From: Saksenaea vasiformis B4078
Taxonomy: Eukaryota; Mucoromycota; Mucoromycetes; Mucorales; Saksenaeaceae
DNA length: 64,000 nt
Assembly: GCA_000697055.1 (NCBI GenBank)
Contig: JNDT01002331.1
Coordinates: 1 to 64,000, forward strand
Direction: 5' to 3'
Positions 48,070 through 58,712 of the stretch are shown here, one piece after another. Made by a program: the position numbers and the translations under genes. The notes below the pieces were generated by a model. That model did no database searches. It had not been told where the DNA came from and worked only from the letters and a program-made list of their open reading frames with translations. The stretch's first letter is position 1; every line of letters starts with the position of its first letter.

Positions 48070-50242
48070 TTACTGGATGACACAGAGGTGAAATGAGGGA
48101 CCGGATACGGGCCTGGAGATTTTTGCTAGCGCTTCTCGATGACTTTCTGATAGATTTTCAAGCGTTTTTTGATAGGTATCCTGAAGAGACTTCATTTCGT
48201 GTGCATGTCTCTCGTCAGCTTTTGCGAGAAGATCTTTGTAGTCATCCGCAATTTTGTTTATCATCTTTATCATCTCATCATGGTTCGCCTTTTGCAGTTC
48301 TTCTTTCACACGCTCGAACATGGTTTTCCACCTCTGTCCCTCTTCTTGTTGTATCTGCTTGGCCTCAGCTAAGTCGTTCTTGAATAGCTGATACTCGGAA
48401 TCGTATGACCAATTGGCTCCAGGTAGGACACTGGCTGTATTTGATCTTAGCTTTTGTACATCTATCGTCAACTTACCTCTTGCACCACTAAAGAAGAACT
48501 CATTTGTCGCCTCCTGGCATTTCCCCACAGCCTGAGCAAATGTGTATGAAGGGTTCATTTGCTCATCCTAAATAAAGTTTAGAAAACCGTTATGAAATAA
48601 GTCGTCATTACATTCATGCTTTCATTAAATTTTTTTATCGCCTCTTTTCGGAGAGCTTTCAACTGAGAAATGAAGCATTCGTGTAATTCTTCGTCAATAT
48701 GTGCGATAAGGTTGTCCTTCTTCATTTGGTATACGCCCTGTTGATATCGGGACGCTAATTTTTCAAAGGATACGACTGACTCGTCCCTTATCTGTTTTAG
48801 TTTCTCGCCAAGATTAGGGAAAGATTTCTCTTGTATAATGACCGATGTTTTGACTTCCGTCACTCTATCGCTGAAATCCCTGCACACGACCTACAAATTA
48901 ATTATAGCGTAACACGTAAAGGAACAACAAGAGAGACTTACTTCGAAGATTTCGTTGCATCTATGTTGAGCTAACAGTTCCTGCTGCGTTGGTATATCAA
49001 GGTCATTGTTTTCTCGGATTTGTTTCCAAACGTTGGATGTATAGCTGTGATATCCGTCGGCGGGAATTCCCTTGTGATACAGTGGACGGAATACATAGTT
49101 TGCATCATTAGGGTCTTGGAACCTGTGACACGTTAACACATTTAACTCCAAAGTGGAAAACTTGCCTCTGACGCAACGCTGCTACTTCTTGATCGAATTG
49201 CTCTGGAACGAACACTTTATGAGGTAGGGTGGTGTACTCAAAATCAAAATATTCATGGATGCTTCTGTTTTCGAGACCTTGAGGCTAAACAACAGCGTTA
49301 GAGAAAGAAAACTCTGGACACCTAGTACCTCAGTGATTTCTCTCCAAATGTCATTAAAGTTATTTTGAAGTGTTGCTTGTAAGTTTTCCAGCGGAGTTGT
49401 ACCAGTGTAATCGCGGATGATAACGAGCAAGAGAGTCTTGTTCAGTCTACTGAATTGGGTAAGCTCACTATGCAGATCACCAGCCACTACCTATCCTGGT
49501 TTTCGAAGAGCTCGAGATTGACTCCAAAAACAGTTCTAAACATGGCCAAATTGGCCCCTCCATAGAGGCCAACTTGGTTCTCCCAAAGATTTATAATCAC
49601 AGCTGCACTTATAGACATCGAAAACAAGGCAGATTTACGTTCAAAATCTCTATCTTCCCCGTGTTCATGGCCATCTGCTCCCTCGACATCCATCACAAGT
49701 ACACGCATCCCTCTACCGCGGGATATCCAGATACCTCTCGTCGTCTGGCGGCGGTTGTTTCCATCCATCACATCAAAGGACGTCCCGAAGAGGTGATTCA
49801 GAAGGGTACCTGTATTTAAATAATCAACGAATATCAGCTCTTCTCTTCAAACGCGGGTTATTAACGTACTTTTACCGCTACTTTGGGAACCTAGGATTGC
49901 AACAACGTTGTAATCAAGTCCCGCATCATCCAATCCCCATTGAAACATATACGAACGTAGCTCATTGCTGCACAGCACGATAAGTGATCTTATAGCTAAT
50001 TTTTTGTTCTTCTGCTGTAAGTACACATACGTAAAATTCTGATCTTCATCCACCAGCTGTAGACGAGCTATGATTTCTGTATCTTCTTCCTCGACGTGCG
50101 CGACTGGACTATTTTCTATACCATCTTCTGTATCTTCTTCCTCGACGCGCGCAACTTGACTCTTTTCTGTATCATCTTCTGTATCGTCTGGTAGCGAGGA
50201 TATGGCGCTGTTCCCAATCAAAATTGTGCTGTCGTCGTCCAT
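48070..50242 (-). CDS. Sey1/RHD3-like large GTPase F with coiled coil and CaaX box CVIQ
   Basis: Nine exons: 50242-50031, 49967-49870, 49809-49491, 49449-49329, 49284-49166, 49122-48942, 48890-48612, 48567-48477 and 48434-48070 (594 aa). The N-terminus has a duplicated acidic motif ([21 protein letters not shown]). P-loop GSQSSGKS at 97-104, switch I RQTTRGIW, switch [15 protein letters not shown], and VIIRDYTG are present. The post-G-domain part is the closest to canonical Sey1 in the array ([50 protein letters not shown]). The C-terminal coiled coil ([20 protein letters not shown]) ends Cys-Val-Ile-Gln, a CaaX box with Gln, predicted to be farnesylated. Intron 5 uses a GC donor (CAGAG then GCAAGT). 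No membrane hairpin is present. F is the first gene of the array in the direction of transcription. Confidence 0.87.
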
Positions 50243-50631
50243 ATCCTGTTACCAATAAGAATATAGATGTTAATCGATGCATTGGATACACAGTGTTTGT
50301 CCTATTATAATCCATGGAATGATTATAAAGGTACTACACGATGACAGAATGAAACACTGACCAGGTGGTAAGCGTATCAAGTGCGAAGTTGATTTGAAAA
50401 GATGCAATGAAACATCGTTAGCGTTAATAAGGAAATTTGGAACGCAGGCAGAAGGCTTGTCATTCTGAGAACCAGAACGTTACATCTAGAAGCGCAAATC
50501 AAAACGACAGCTGCATGTGGCATTGTGACCAAACCTAGAAGTCAAGCACCCGCTTGAAACATTATGATACATTATACATATCCACTGTTTACAAGTGTTA
50601 TACATTTTGTTTGTATAGAAACAGAAATAAA

Positions 50632-50690
50632 GAGTGGTACCCAGACCAAACTTTGATGAACAAGACTTATATCAGCCAACTATTCTTTCC
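50632..50690 (-). promoter_or_regulatory. Shared upstream block of GTPase F
   Basis: About 390 bp upstream of the F start. Core CAGACCAAACTTTGATGAAC then AAGACTTATATCAGCCAA. Confidence 0.45.
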
Positions 50691-50919
50691 TCCAAAGGGC
50701 GACTTTGTTGTGAGCGTGTTTCCTGAAAAATTTGGTTGTCAAAGGTAATAACAACTTAGCACCTGGTAAGATAGTCATGACGTACTCTTTACTGAGTGAC
50801 ATTTTCTGCTACTCTAAATGACTTCTGCGTCCATCCCAGTAAGTACCAGGGATGTAATGAAGAAAATAAAGCCAAGAAAAAAAAGGAATTCATGCGTCTC
50901 TCTAAGTACTGATACTTTG

Positions 50920-51120
50920 TGAGGTTCCGTTTGGTGCGTCGGGTGCGTCGGGTGACCTTTACAATGGACCAGCGCAGTACATCTCTGATTTTATTTGGAG
51001 GTATCTGCTTCTCTGCATAAGGGTATACTGCTCCTCAGCGCATGAATGAGGTGGTGTCGACGGGTTTCTCTACAAGTACCCCATCGGCGCACCCAACAAA
51101 TGACGCGAATAAAATCAGCC
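50920..51120. mobile_element. Possible small foldback (MITE-like) element
   Basis: The left side has a tandem GTGCGTCGG word followed by CTGATTTTATT. The right side has GGCGCACCCAACAAATGACGCG followed by AATAAAATCAG. The two sides are imperfectly inverted. Size (about 200 bp) and the lack of any open frame fit a non-autonomous DNA element. No target-site duplication was identified. Confidence 0.3.
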
Positions 51121-52150
51121 GATCAAGTAATTTTCTTACCTGACGTGTGCAAGTAGCACCGCCCCTATTCCACTAGGAGGTCGCAAAACCCGGGCCTAAC
51201 TAAAGGCTAAGATGACGGGTCACTAGCCGCCGTACCACTCTAGGAGTGATTATGAAATAGTCCTAACCAGAGCTTTGCGCCTGATTACCTAAGGGTTGGT
51301 TGGCTGCCTGCGGTGCAAAGTAAAAAGAGTCTCTGCTGAGGTCTTTGGAGGCTGTGTCATAAGGTTAATCATTTGTGTGTATGGAATAATGCATATTTAC
51401 CAACAAGGCGCTGGTTAGGTCTGACCGCTACAGAGACTCACATCAATTATGTGTTCGCAACTTAGCAGAATAACCTCCGCAGCGGTGTAAAAGGGATCTA
51501 AACAAATAGATGTAGTTAAATTGTTTCTTCAGATAAGAAAAATACGTTCCTTTCAATCTGTCATTGGATGCACGATCCTTGTGTAATCGCTGCATGAAAC
51601 AGACAATCCTGAGTCACTTGAAAAGAAGAAGTACATGATCTTGCGCCACATGGAAGGGTGTAAAGTAGGCTATTTTTTGAAGTTAATTGTTGTCGATTAT
51701 GAACATCAGCAGCTTACCAAGCTTGGCAGCCATCAGAAGATATACCTTCTTTTTATGTCTTTGAATACTTTGTATCAGAAAATAATGCAGAAACTGCTGC
51801 ACACTTACCGACAACGCATAAAATTAAAAACGTGAAAGGCAGGAAGAAAAAGAGAAGTGACGAGTGGAATAAAAAGAAGTTCTTTTTAACACGTCACTTC
51901 CCGATCTTTCATATCATACCTTTACTGCTACCATACACAGTACGTACACAAATTGCAGATCCGCGTTCCTTGTCAGATAAGCTACATCACTAAAGCCTTA
52001 GATCTGGGTCATTTCTGGTAGGATTGGGGTGCGCCAGTGGGGTGCGCGTAGCCAAGCATTCAAACTTATGAACTTTGAACTCTACCAATCAAATTTCACA
52101 CACTTTCCTTTTAACGTTTGAGGTCATCGGAAAAGTTTGAATCGTTGCCA

Positions 52151-52780
52151 ATGACAGATCAAACACATGTACCGCATTTTTCACAGCCCATACAATTTGT
52201 CGCTAGTCGATCTAAGTTAAAGACCGTATCCGAGCCTAAATCAAATGGAAATGCCGTTGCCGAATTCTATAAAACAGTCGTAACATCCAATACTGCGGGA
52301 TCGCACGAGAACAAAAAACAGACGACAACAGCGACCACAGATACCAGTATGCGATGGTGCCAAACTTGTGACATGGCTGTACCATCAGCATCGTATGATC
52401 GACATATGCGAGGTACTGCACATCTTGTCAGTGCCAATACGCTACCACCGCCCGACGTTCTTGTATTAAACGCAAGCAATGTGGGCTTTAAAATGCTCAG
52501 GGCTAATGGGTGGGAATACGAACAAGGTTTAGGCGTATCTGGGCAGGGAAGGAGACATCCTGTTGCGACTGTGTTAAAGCAAGATCGACGAGGTATTGGA
52601 TGCCCAGGAGCTGATAGAAGGAAACGAGTAACACACCGCTACAACGAGATCGAGCAGAAAGCCCGAGCACGACAGCTGGCTGAACGTGCAAGGCAGCCAC
52701 TGTCCGGAAAAGAACTTGCTCGACGAGATAGAGAAGAATCTAAAAGACGGACAGCGCTACTTCATTACATGAATGGATAA
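52151..52780 (+). CDS. G-patch and zinc-finger protein (GPANK1-like)
   Basis: A single open exon from the first ATG at 52151 gives 209 aa. A Cys2-His2 finger of the U1/matrin-like type lies at about residues 70-92 (CQTCDMAVPSASYDRHMRGTAH). It is followed by a G-patch at about 111-155 (NVGFKMLRANGWEYEQGLG, then GRRHPVATVLKQDRRGIG). The tail is basic and helical. The order finger, LGWxxxxGLG patch, then PVxTVLKxDRxGIG is that of metazoan GPANK1-type proteins, although I see no ankyrin repeats. G-patch proteins usually activate DEAH helicases in splicing or ribosome biogenesis. It converges with the His-rich gene (37 bp apart). Confidence 0.82.
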   Translation: MTDQTHVPHFSQPIQFVASRSKLKTVSEPKSNGNAVAEFYKTVVTSNTAGSHENKKQTTTATTDTSMRWCQTCDMAVPSASYDRHMRGTAHLVSANTLPPPDVLVLNASNVGFKMLRANGWEYEQGLGVSGQGRRHPVATVLKQDRRGIGCPGADRRKRVTHRYNEIEQKARARQLAERARQPLSGKELARRDREESKRRTALLHYMNG

Positions 52781-52816
52781 AACAAATAGTTCATTATCAG
52801 CAACGTCAATTTTTTT

Positions 52817-53434
52817 TTATTGCAAGGAAGTATCATGATGATGATGATGGTGGTGGTGGTGATGGTTGTGACGATGTGGATGACGATGGGGGTGAATGGG
52901 CAAGGATCGAAGCTCTTCAACATCTCCGTCATATCCAGAAGACGGTGTTGGTACATCGTTCTTGGGCTCTTCGTTGATTGGAAGAGAAGTTGACACTCGT
53001 AATTTCCTGGCTTCATTCTCGCTGCGTCCAAATTCAGCCGCACGGATCGCTCCCTGTGCAACCATCATTTGCTCTTTTTCCGACAAATCTGTCATGGCAG
53101 CAGCAGGTGCTTTTTCCGCTCGATCGCCCAAGAACTCTCCAGCCGAGGACGACTCGTGCCGATCGTGTGATACTTGTCTAGTTGCATCACTGATCTCCGC
53201 TGTTGAGCTGTGGTTAGCAGACGCTGCAGATGTTCTCTTGGCGCTACGCACAGCTTGCTGCATCAAGCCTGGATCTTGATCAGTGTCATCGTCCATTGTG
53301 TCTAGATCATTGACACTCGATGCTGATGCTTCCACACCCGATTCTGACTCATTGACCTGAAAGCCTTTCCCGCGGTCAGTCACGGTGGACTCGGTGGATG
53401 GTGTTGTGGGTGTTTTTGACGGGTACCTTTCCAT
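52817..53434 (-). CDS. Hypothetical His-rich protein
   Basis: One uninterrupted exon of 205 aa. The N-terminus is Ser/Thr/Pro-rich and the centre is acidic (DTMDDDTDQDPG), followed by a helical stretch (MTDLSEKEQMMVAQGAIRAAEFGR). The last 25 residues are a histidine cluster (HPHRHPHRHN and then ten consecutive His) before DTSLQ. The His tract comes from a GTG/ATG triplet repeat on the plus strand and could bind metals or be neutral expansion. No signal peptide or membrane segment. I do not recognise the family. Confidence 0.6.
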   Translation of the reverse strand: MERYPSKTPTTPSTESTVTDRGKGFQVNESESGVEASASSVNDLDTMDDDTDQDPGLMQQAVRSAKRTSAASANHSSTAEISDATRQVSHDRHESSSAGEFLGDRAEKAPAAAMTDLSEKEQMMVAQGAIRAAEFGRSENEARKLRVSTSLPINEEPKNDVPTPSSGYDGDVEELRSLPIHPHRHPHRHNHHHHHHHHHHDTSLQ

Positions 53435-54040
53435 GGCGCAACACTAATAAATTGACCGATTGACCGATTGGAAAAGTAAAGCCCTCTTTTTCTTCTGGTT
53501 ACATCACAAACTTTAAAAAGCATTGCCTTGATCAGAATTTTTGGGATATGAGTGGAGGGGATTTTCTGCTGAGCTTCAAATACCCACTCGTGAGGGTTCC
53601 ATTATGCGGCAGTGGCAAAAGATTTTGGATGCATCATCGTAGTGCATCGGTAGCGGTGTTTATACGCGCTTTGCTATGGAATTTGGGGCCAAAATCTAAT
53701 GTCCACCACACTAGCAAATCAGACGTTGGGTAAGTCTTGGCATCATGAGGAATATATAATACAAGCACCAGCATCATCGCTGCCAAATTCCTTTCTTAAT
53801 TACAACTTCACAGGAACGTCACTTCTCACCATGAGCATTTGTTTATTACATGAAGATTATAAGAGCACTGTCGGCGATGACTGTGGCAGCTTTGAGCCGA
53901 TGAAGTATAGTGTTCATGATAGCAATTTATCCTTCAAACGGTAACTGCTTGTGCAATGTATAGATAGAATTGCAAGGAATCAAAATACTGGCTGTTGAAT
54001 GGATCTTTACGCTACTGTCTGTAAATTTTACGTCCATCGA

Positions 54041-54480
54041 GAGCCAGATTCGCGCTAAAGAAGGGATGAAATATGCGGTTATCAGTATATAAGTTGGCGA
54101 TAAAATAATACTCTACTTGCATCAACTTTGTCCCCAGGTGGACGCAATTTATTCGAGCAGCACAAAAATTCATTCACCGTTAGTAAATGGAAGACACTTT
54201 GGTGCCAATTCACTTACCCCCGAACGATATTCCCATATCATTATGAGAGCCGGCGCCGCACCTTGGACCGGTGAACCCGGTGAAGATTGCAAATGGCCAT
54301 ACGGCCAAGTTTGGAAGCACTACAGAGGACGTGGACGATGCAGCACCTGGCGAGGACTTGGAGGATGTAAGAATAAGTGACAACTGCGCATAGAAATGGA
54401 TATCATTTCATTTACCGAATGTAACAAGAGGGAGCTCATTCAGCCAAGGTGGTTCGAACAGAGGTCTTGTAGGCTAAAAT
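54041..54480 (+). repeat. Dispersed repeat, copy 2
   Basis: Colinear with 10841-11240; see that entry. An open frame at 54117-54380 crosses it but is not conserved in copy 1. Confidence 0.6.
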
Positions 54481-56301
54481 ATAAACATGGAGAATGAATG
54501 AACCTGTATACGTGATAAATAATTGACATCCTTACCGGGATGTGTTTTTGGAAAGAACAGAACCAAAGATAAAAATAAAAGAAAAAAGAAATTCATGCGT
54601 CCCTTTAAATACGGATCACTTTGGGTGGAACGCCCTCCTTATCATGGGACATTTTTACTGCTTCCGATGCGATCCTGGGAATCCATTACTGGGAGTACCC
54701 ACAACCCAAGACTCTGGTTATCCAGGCGCGAAATATTCCTCGCATTAACTCAAAATAAACCACTTCTCACCGCAAGGACGTATCACCTTCCGGCGCAAAA
54801 TTTATTCAACTTGAACGTAATGTGATATTCATTTGAGGCAGATGCTCAGTCAAAGTCCACATAAATACTTGGATTGACGTTTATCATATTACCTTCGCTA
54901 TATCAACCTATAACCAATAAGTGTCAACAATAATAATCAGGATATACTCGGGTACTATCCCACGATGCAATGGTGCATATTATTACACCAACACTTTGGC
55001 AAGTTGTTCCGTATCCTGGACTGAAGTCAGCAATCAATGCATCGTCATATTGAACGAACCCAAGCAAGGGGACAATGTCAATGATTTTATCGCAGCAAAT
55101 TGTATGTTCCAATTGGTCTTGACGAAACGAAAGACGGACCTTTTCAATCTTCCTCTTATTCTTACTTAAAAAAAAGTCACAAAAAATCATCTTGATTCCT
55201 TTTATCTCCTGATGATCTTCATTCGTCACCATATCCAGGTGTAAATTGCCATTCAATAGATAGCATTCATTCTTTTCCTAAAAAGCAAAAGTTTTCGGCG
55301 TAAGAGTAGCCATTTCGGCCATGCAGATGCACGAATACTAATCGACATCATCGTGTCTGTCATTTACCCAGTGAAGCCTTTCTTTTCCTTTTTTTTTTGG
55401 GAGTCATGAATGTCGGAAGAGCCTTTTTTATGTGTTACTGCTGCACAAATTCCCCTCGATTGCACTTGGGTTTAAATAACAGTTGCACTTATCTCGTCTG
55501 AATGACATTTCTCTCAGACTAAAGATCGGTCTTTTTAGTTTAAGTCGTCTGGATTTCAAGCAATGCTAACTTTAGTTCTATCCCAGAATAGCGGACTCTA
55601 ATCGTGCAAACCTGTTCATCAGCACTGTCAACTACCATTTTATGTTGTGCAGTTTCGTTTTAAAAGCATCTTCTGCATACATCGTCTAACTCTATCACCC
55701 CTCAGTGTAAACGAAAGAAATACATGCATTGTTTCAGGATGCAGCGCTGCGGATCGCTACATACGTCATTATAGATACCAATGACTTTACATCCAGAAGT
55801 GCGCAAGACACAAGATAAATGGAGACGACTATTCGAGTCCCATCGTCCTGCTTCCATCACGGATGCACTGTTACTGAGACGGATATATAAGAGAAAGCAT
55901 CATACTCTGTCCTGCGTCAGATACTTTTTAAACCGTGTATCATCCTCCTTCAAGGACGTACAGAGTAGACAGATATAACCAATGACATGGTGAGTCTTTA
56001 ATAACAATATGGTATAAGAATCAATACTTAACTGAGCGTTTGGTAGCAGGTGGTATATATTTCCTGTAATCTCATAAGGTGCTACCAGGTGTCGCAACGT
56101 CAATGACATATCTATCAAGCGATGAGCAGTCCTATCACATGGGTCTTTTGCCTAAATGAAAAAAATTCGTTTCCAGTTCAAGTCTACCCGTGCTGTTACA
56201 GAGGAGATCACCTACCGATTATGACAGGCTACCATCACGTCTGAGATGGAAAGGGTCCACTGGGAAACTCTACCTACGACAAGATACATTGCTACGACGT
56301 G

Positions 56302-56339
56302 CTCTGTAACACTCCACTGTAGAGCGCTCTACTACAGAG
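56302..56339. repeat. Nested inverted repeat
   Basis: The 14-bp palindrome GTAGAGCGCTCTAC (56319-56332) is framed by CTCTGTA (56302-56308) and its complement TACAGAG (56333-56339). It could form a hairpin. Meaning unknown. Confidence 0.5.
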
Positions 56340-57043
56340 AAATTTACCCAAAATACTTCACCGTAGGTTATCATGATACACTTTATTTCAGAACCGTGTC
56401 TGATAGTCTCGACCATTGACATCCATTTAATCGTGGTTTGCTCCAGCCATAAAAAAAATCCATCTAATCGTAGGTGGCACACAACCGTCAGTAAAAGCTG
56501 CACTAGCGCTAAGTATGCGTTGTCAAACTGACTGTAGTAGTGAGCTCTTGTGTTGCTCATAGGCTAAGCTAGCTGGTAACCATAACTCGGTGGTATCATA
56601 TAGCAGATTCTGGAAAACATTTTCTGAATCCTATACCAATGTAAGTTACATACGTGTTATACCCCGTAGATCCAACACAGTTGTGAGACACATCTTCGTA
56701 GCGCACGTTGCACGTTATCTGGTTTCCGTTACACGTTCACGTTTTTCCCCGACATCTCTATTCGCGTGTCCGACAGATTATCCCCCGACATTTTTCATTT
56801 TCCCTTTACGATCGACACAAACCAAACCAAAACAAAAGCCGCACATTCTTCCTCCATAATATAAATAATGAAATTAACCAGCTTTTTTTCTTCTTCTTTT
56901 TGATAAAAAGGCTATTTACAAGGGAAAATACAATAGTTTTGAACTTCAGGGAAGGAAGAAAAAAAAAGTGTGGGAATGTTTGGACCGTTCCACGTCACGA
57001 TAATATACGCAATTTGAGAGAGATAGGTTTCACTTGACATTTT

Positions 57044-57653
57044 TTATGCCGTTGCTTGCTGAGGTGCCGATGAAGCTTTTGAAGGAACGGCAGTACGCTT
57101 GGTCTTGTAATCCTTGATAGCTGATTTGATGGCATCTTCAGCAAGCACTATAAAGTAATAATTATCAGCACTGATTTTTTTTTTTCTCAATGGTCGAAAC
57201 ACTTACTGGAGCAATGCAGTTTGACGGGAGGCAAGCAAAGTTCCTTTGCAATTTCGGTATTCTTAATGGCACCTGCTTGTTCCAAAGTCATGCCACGAAC
57301 ACGTTCAGTCATAAAGCTGCTGGAAGCGATAGCAGAACCACATCCAAACGTTTTAAATTTGACATCAACAATTTTTCCAGTGGCGTCGTCCACCTTGATC
57401 TGTAACTTCATGACATCACCGCAAGCTGGAGCACCAACCAAACCGGTACCGACATTGGGGTCATTTTTCGGGAAAGAACCGACATTACGAGGCCGTTCGT
57501 AATGATCAATGACCTAAATGATTATGAGTACAGAGGAAGACCATGTTTCCATTTATTTACCTTTTCATGGTAGTAACGAGCACCTGTGGAAGCCAAAGGT
57601 CTTTGAATCAAACGAGTAGAACGGTTGAGTGTAGTCAAAGTGTTACGCAACAT
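57044..57653 (-). CDS. ISU1: Mitochondrial iron-sulfur cluster assembly scaffold ISU1/ISCU
   Basis: Three exons, 57653-57561, 57513-57207 and 57147-57044, give 167 aa. Exon 1 encodes a basic, Ser/Thr/Arg-rich mitochondrial targeting peptide (RNTLTTLNRSTRLIQRPL). The mature domain begins YHEKVIDHYERPRNVGSF. The three cluster-ligand cysteines are present: Cys62 (APACGD), Cys89 (FGCGSA) and Cys132 (LHCS). The conserved LPPVK motif at about 125-129 is recognised by the mitochondrial Hsp70 during cluster release. The protein assembles [2Fe-2S] clusters in the matrix with the cysteine desulfurase Nfs1, Isd11, frataxin and ferredoxin. Length and motifs are fully canonical; the C-terminus has a short extra Ala/Ser/Gln tail. 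Confidence 0.97.
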
Positions 57654-58206
57654 ATTCGTTTGGAAAAGAAGGATACAGGTAAAACAAGAAACACTGGGGT
57701 GGAATTTATACACTTTTTGTTTTTTTTTTAAATCTGATATCACAAATTGACTCGGGACTACTAAAAGTTATCTGATTGGACATGGTCATGCTTTCCCCAT
57801 CCCGAATGTCCCCCTCTTCTTCCTTTCATCCGGTACAGCGCACGTTCCGTCTCTCCATCTCAGACTTTTTAAACAGCTACAGATCATCGACCTTGTGGCA
57901 TATAAAGTCATTGGTAAACAATGATAAGACTCCCATATCGGCTTCCTCTAACATGACCAATAATAATGCTTGATTCTGTCTCGACTTCTCTGTAACGCTG
58001 ACTCATCACCATGCAGAAAATATCCCAAAAGAAGATACGTGGTGACAATTGTCTAACCAGCTGATGCATCTGATAAGTTGCCATCTCCTCCCCCTTTTAA
58101 GGAATACTTGCGGTATTCACCACGACCTTAAACCTTTTAAACTATCCTTAAATTCGGTTGGAAATGCTACCTTTTTATTTTTTAACAAAAGAAAAAAATA
58201 GCACCT
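57654..58206. other. Spacer between ISU1 and eL33 genes
   Basis: Holds the ISU1 promoter and the 3' end of the ribosomal protein gene. No other feature recognised. Confidence 0.6.
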
Positions 58207-58712
58207 TTAGATGTTAGAGGGGTAAAGCATCTAGGAAAGGAAATCGTTTAATCAAAATTCCGTCCCCACCCAAAAATAAAACATATAGGACACAAAGACT
58301 TACCACACGAACGCTGGCGCCAAAGGTCTTGGGAGGCAAGTTCTTGCGGAAACGAGCCTTGACAACACCATTGGTACCGTGAGTGCGGGCAATGCGGCCC
58401 CAAATGACACGAATCTTGGAACCATTGACCTCACGCTGAGCACGGTAGACATAGGCAATACGCTTGCCAAGGTAGAATTGAGCATCCTTGGTGGTCTGAA
58501 CACCTTCAACCTGGATAAGAGAGACATTGGGATTCTGGTTGCGCTTGGCACGCTCGTAGCCCAAAACACGGCCCTTGCTGTAAAGACTACACAACGGCCC
58601 CAATTAATTTCTGCTGTCGTATCGTATCGTCAATCATCTATCGTCGCTCATCTATCATCCGACACGCCCTTCCTCCATCTCTTCTTCGGATGACATACCG
58701 TTGCTGGCTCAT
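58207..58712 (-). CDS. RPL33: Large-subunit ribosomal protein eL33 (L35A)
   Basis: Three exons, 58712-58699 (14 nt), 58586-58304 and 58230-58207 (24 nt), give 106 aa. The very short first exon (MSQQR) is typical of fungal ribosomal protein genes. The body reads as eL33 throughout: [74 protein letters not shown], then MLYPSNI from the last exon. Yeast Rpl33 has 107 residues, so the model is complete. It is a component of the 60S subunit near the tRNA exit side. Introns near both ends of the frame fit the ancestral structure. Confidence 0.97.

Larger units (their letters stand above)
50243..52150. other. Intergenic region right of the GTPase array
   Basis: The left 500 bp is the 5' flank of F. 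Beyond it I see no gene. A possible foldback element lies at 50920-51120, and AT-rich sequence with short open frames continues to the G-patch gene. Confidence 0.5.
53435..57043. other. Long intergenic region with repeats
   Basis: About 3.6 kb without a recognisable gene. It contains copy 2 of the dispersed repeat (54041-54480). A short segment at 54570-54650 resembles 50870-50940 (both around AATTCATGCGT). A palindrome sits at 56319-56332. Open frames (54117-54380, 55781-55978, 56270-56560) are short and motif-free. Confidence 0.5.

Noticed and set aside
29689..50242. Calling the six GTPases true guanylate-binding proteins
   Set aside because: The switch II signature [13 protein letters not shown], the TTKGIW motif and the linker ([17 protein letters not shown]) are those of Sey1/RHD3. 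Only the overall layout and CaaX box recall GBPs.
54117..54380. Open frame in dispersed-repeat copy 2
   Set aside because: Not conserved in copy 1 at 10.8-11.2 kb and without recognisable domain.
54445..54470. tRNA-like B-box (GGTTCGAAC)
   Set aside because: No matching T-stem, acceptor stem or A-box in the surrounding sequence on either strand.
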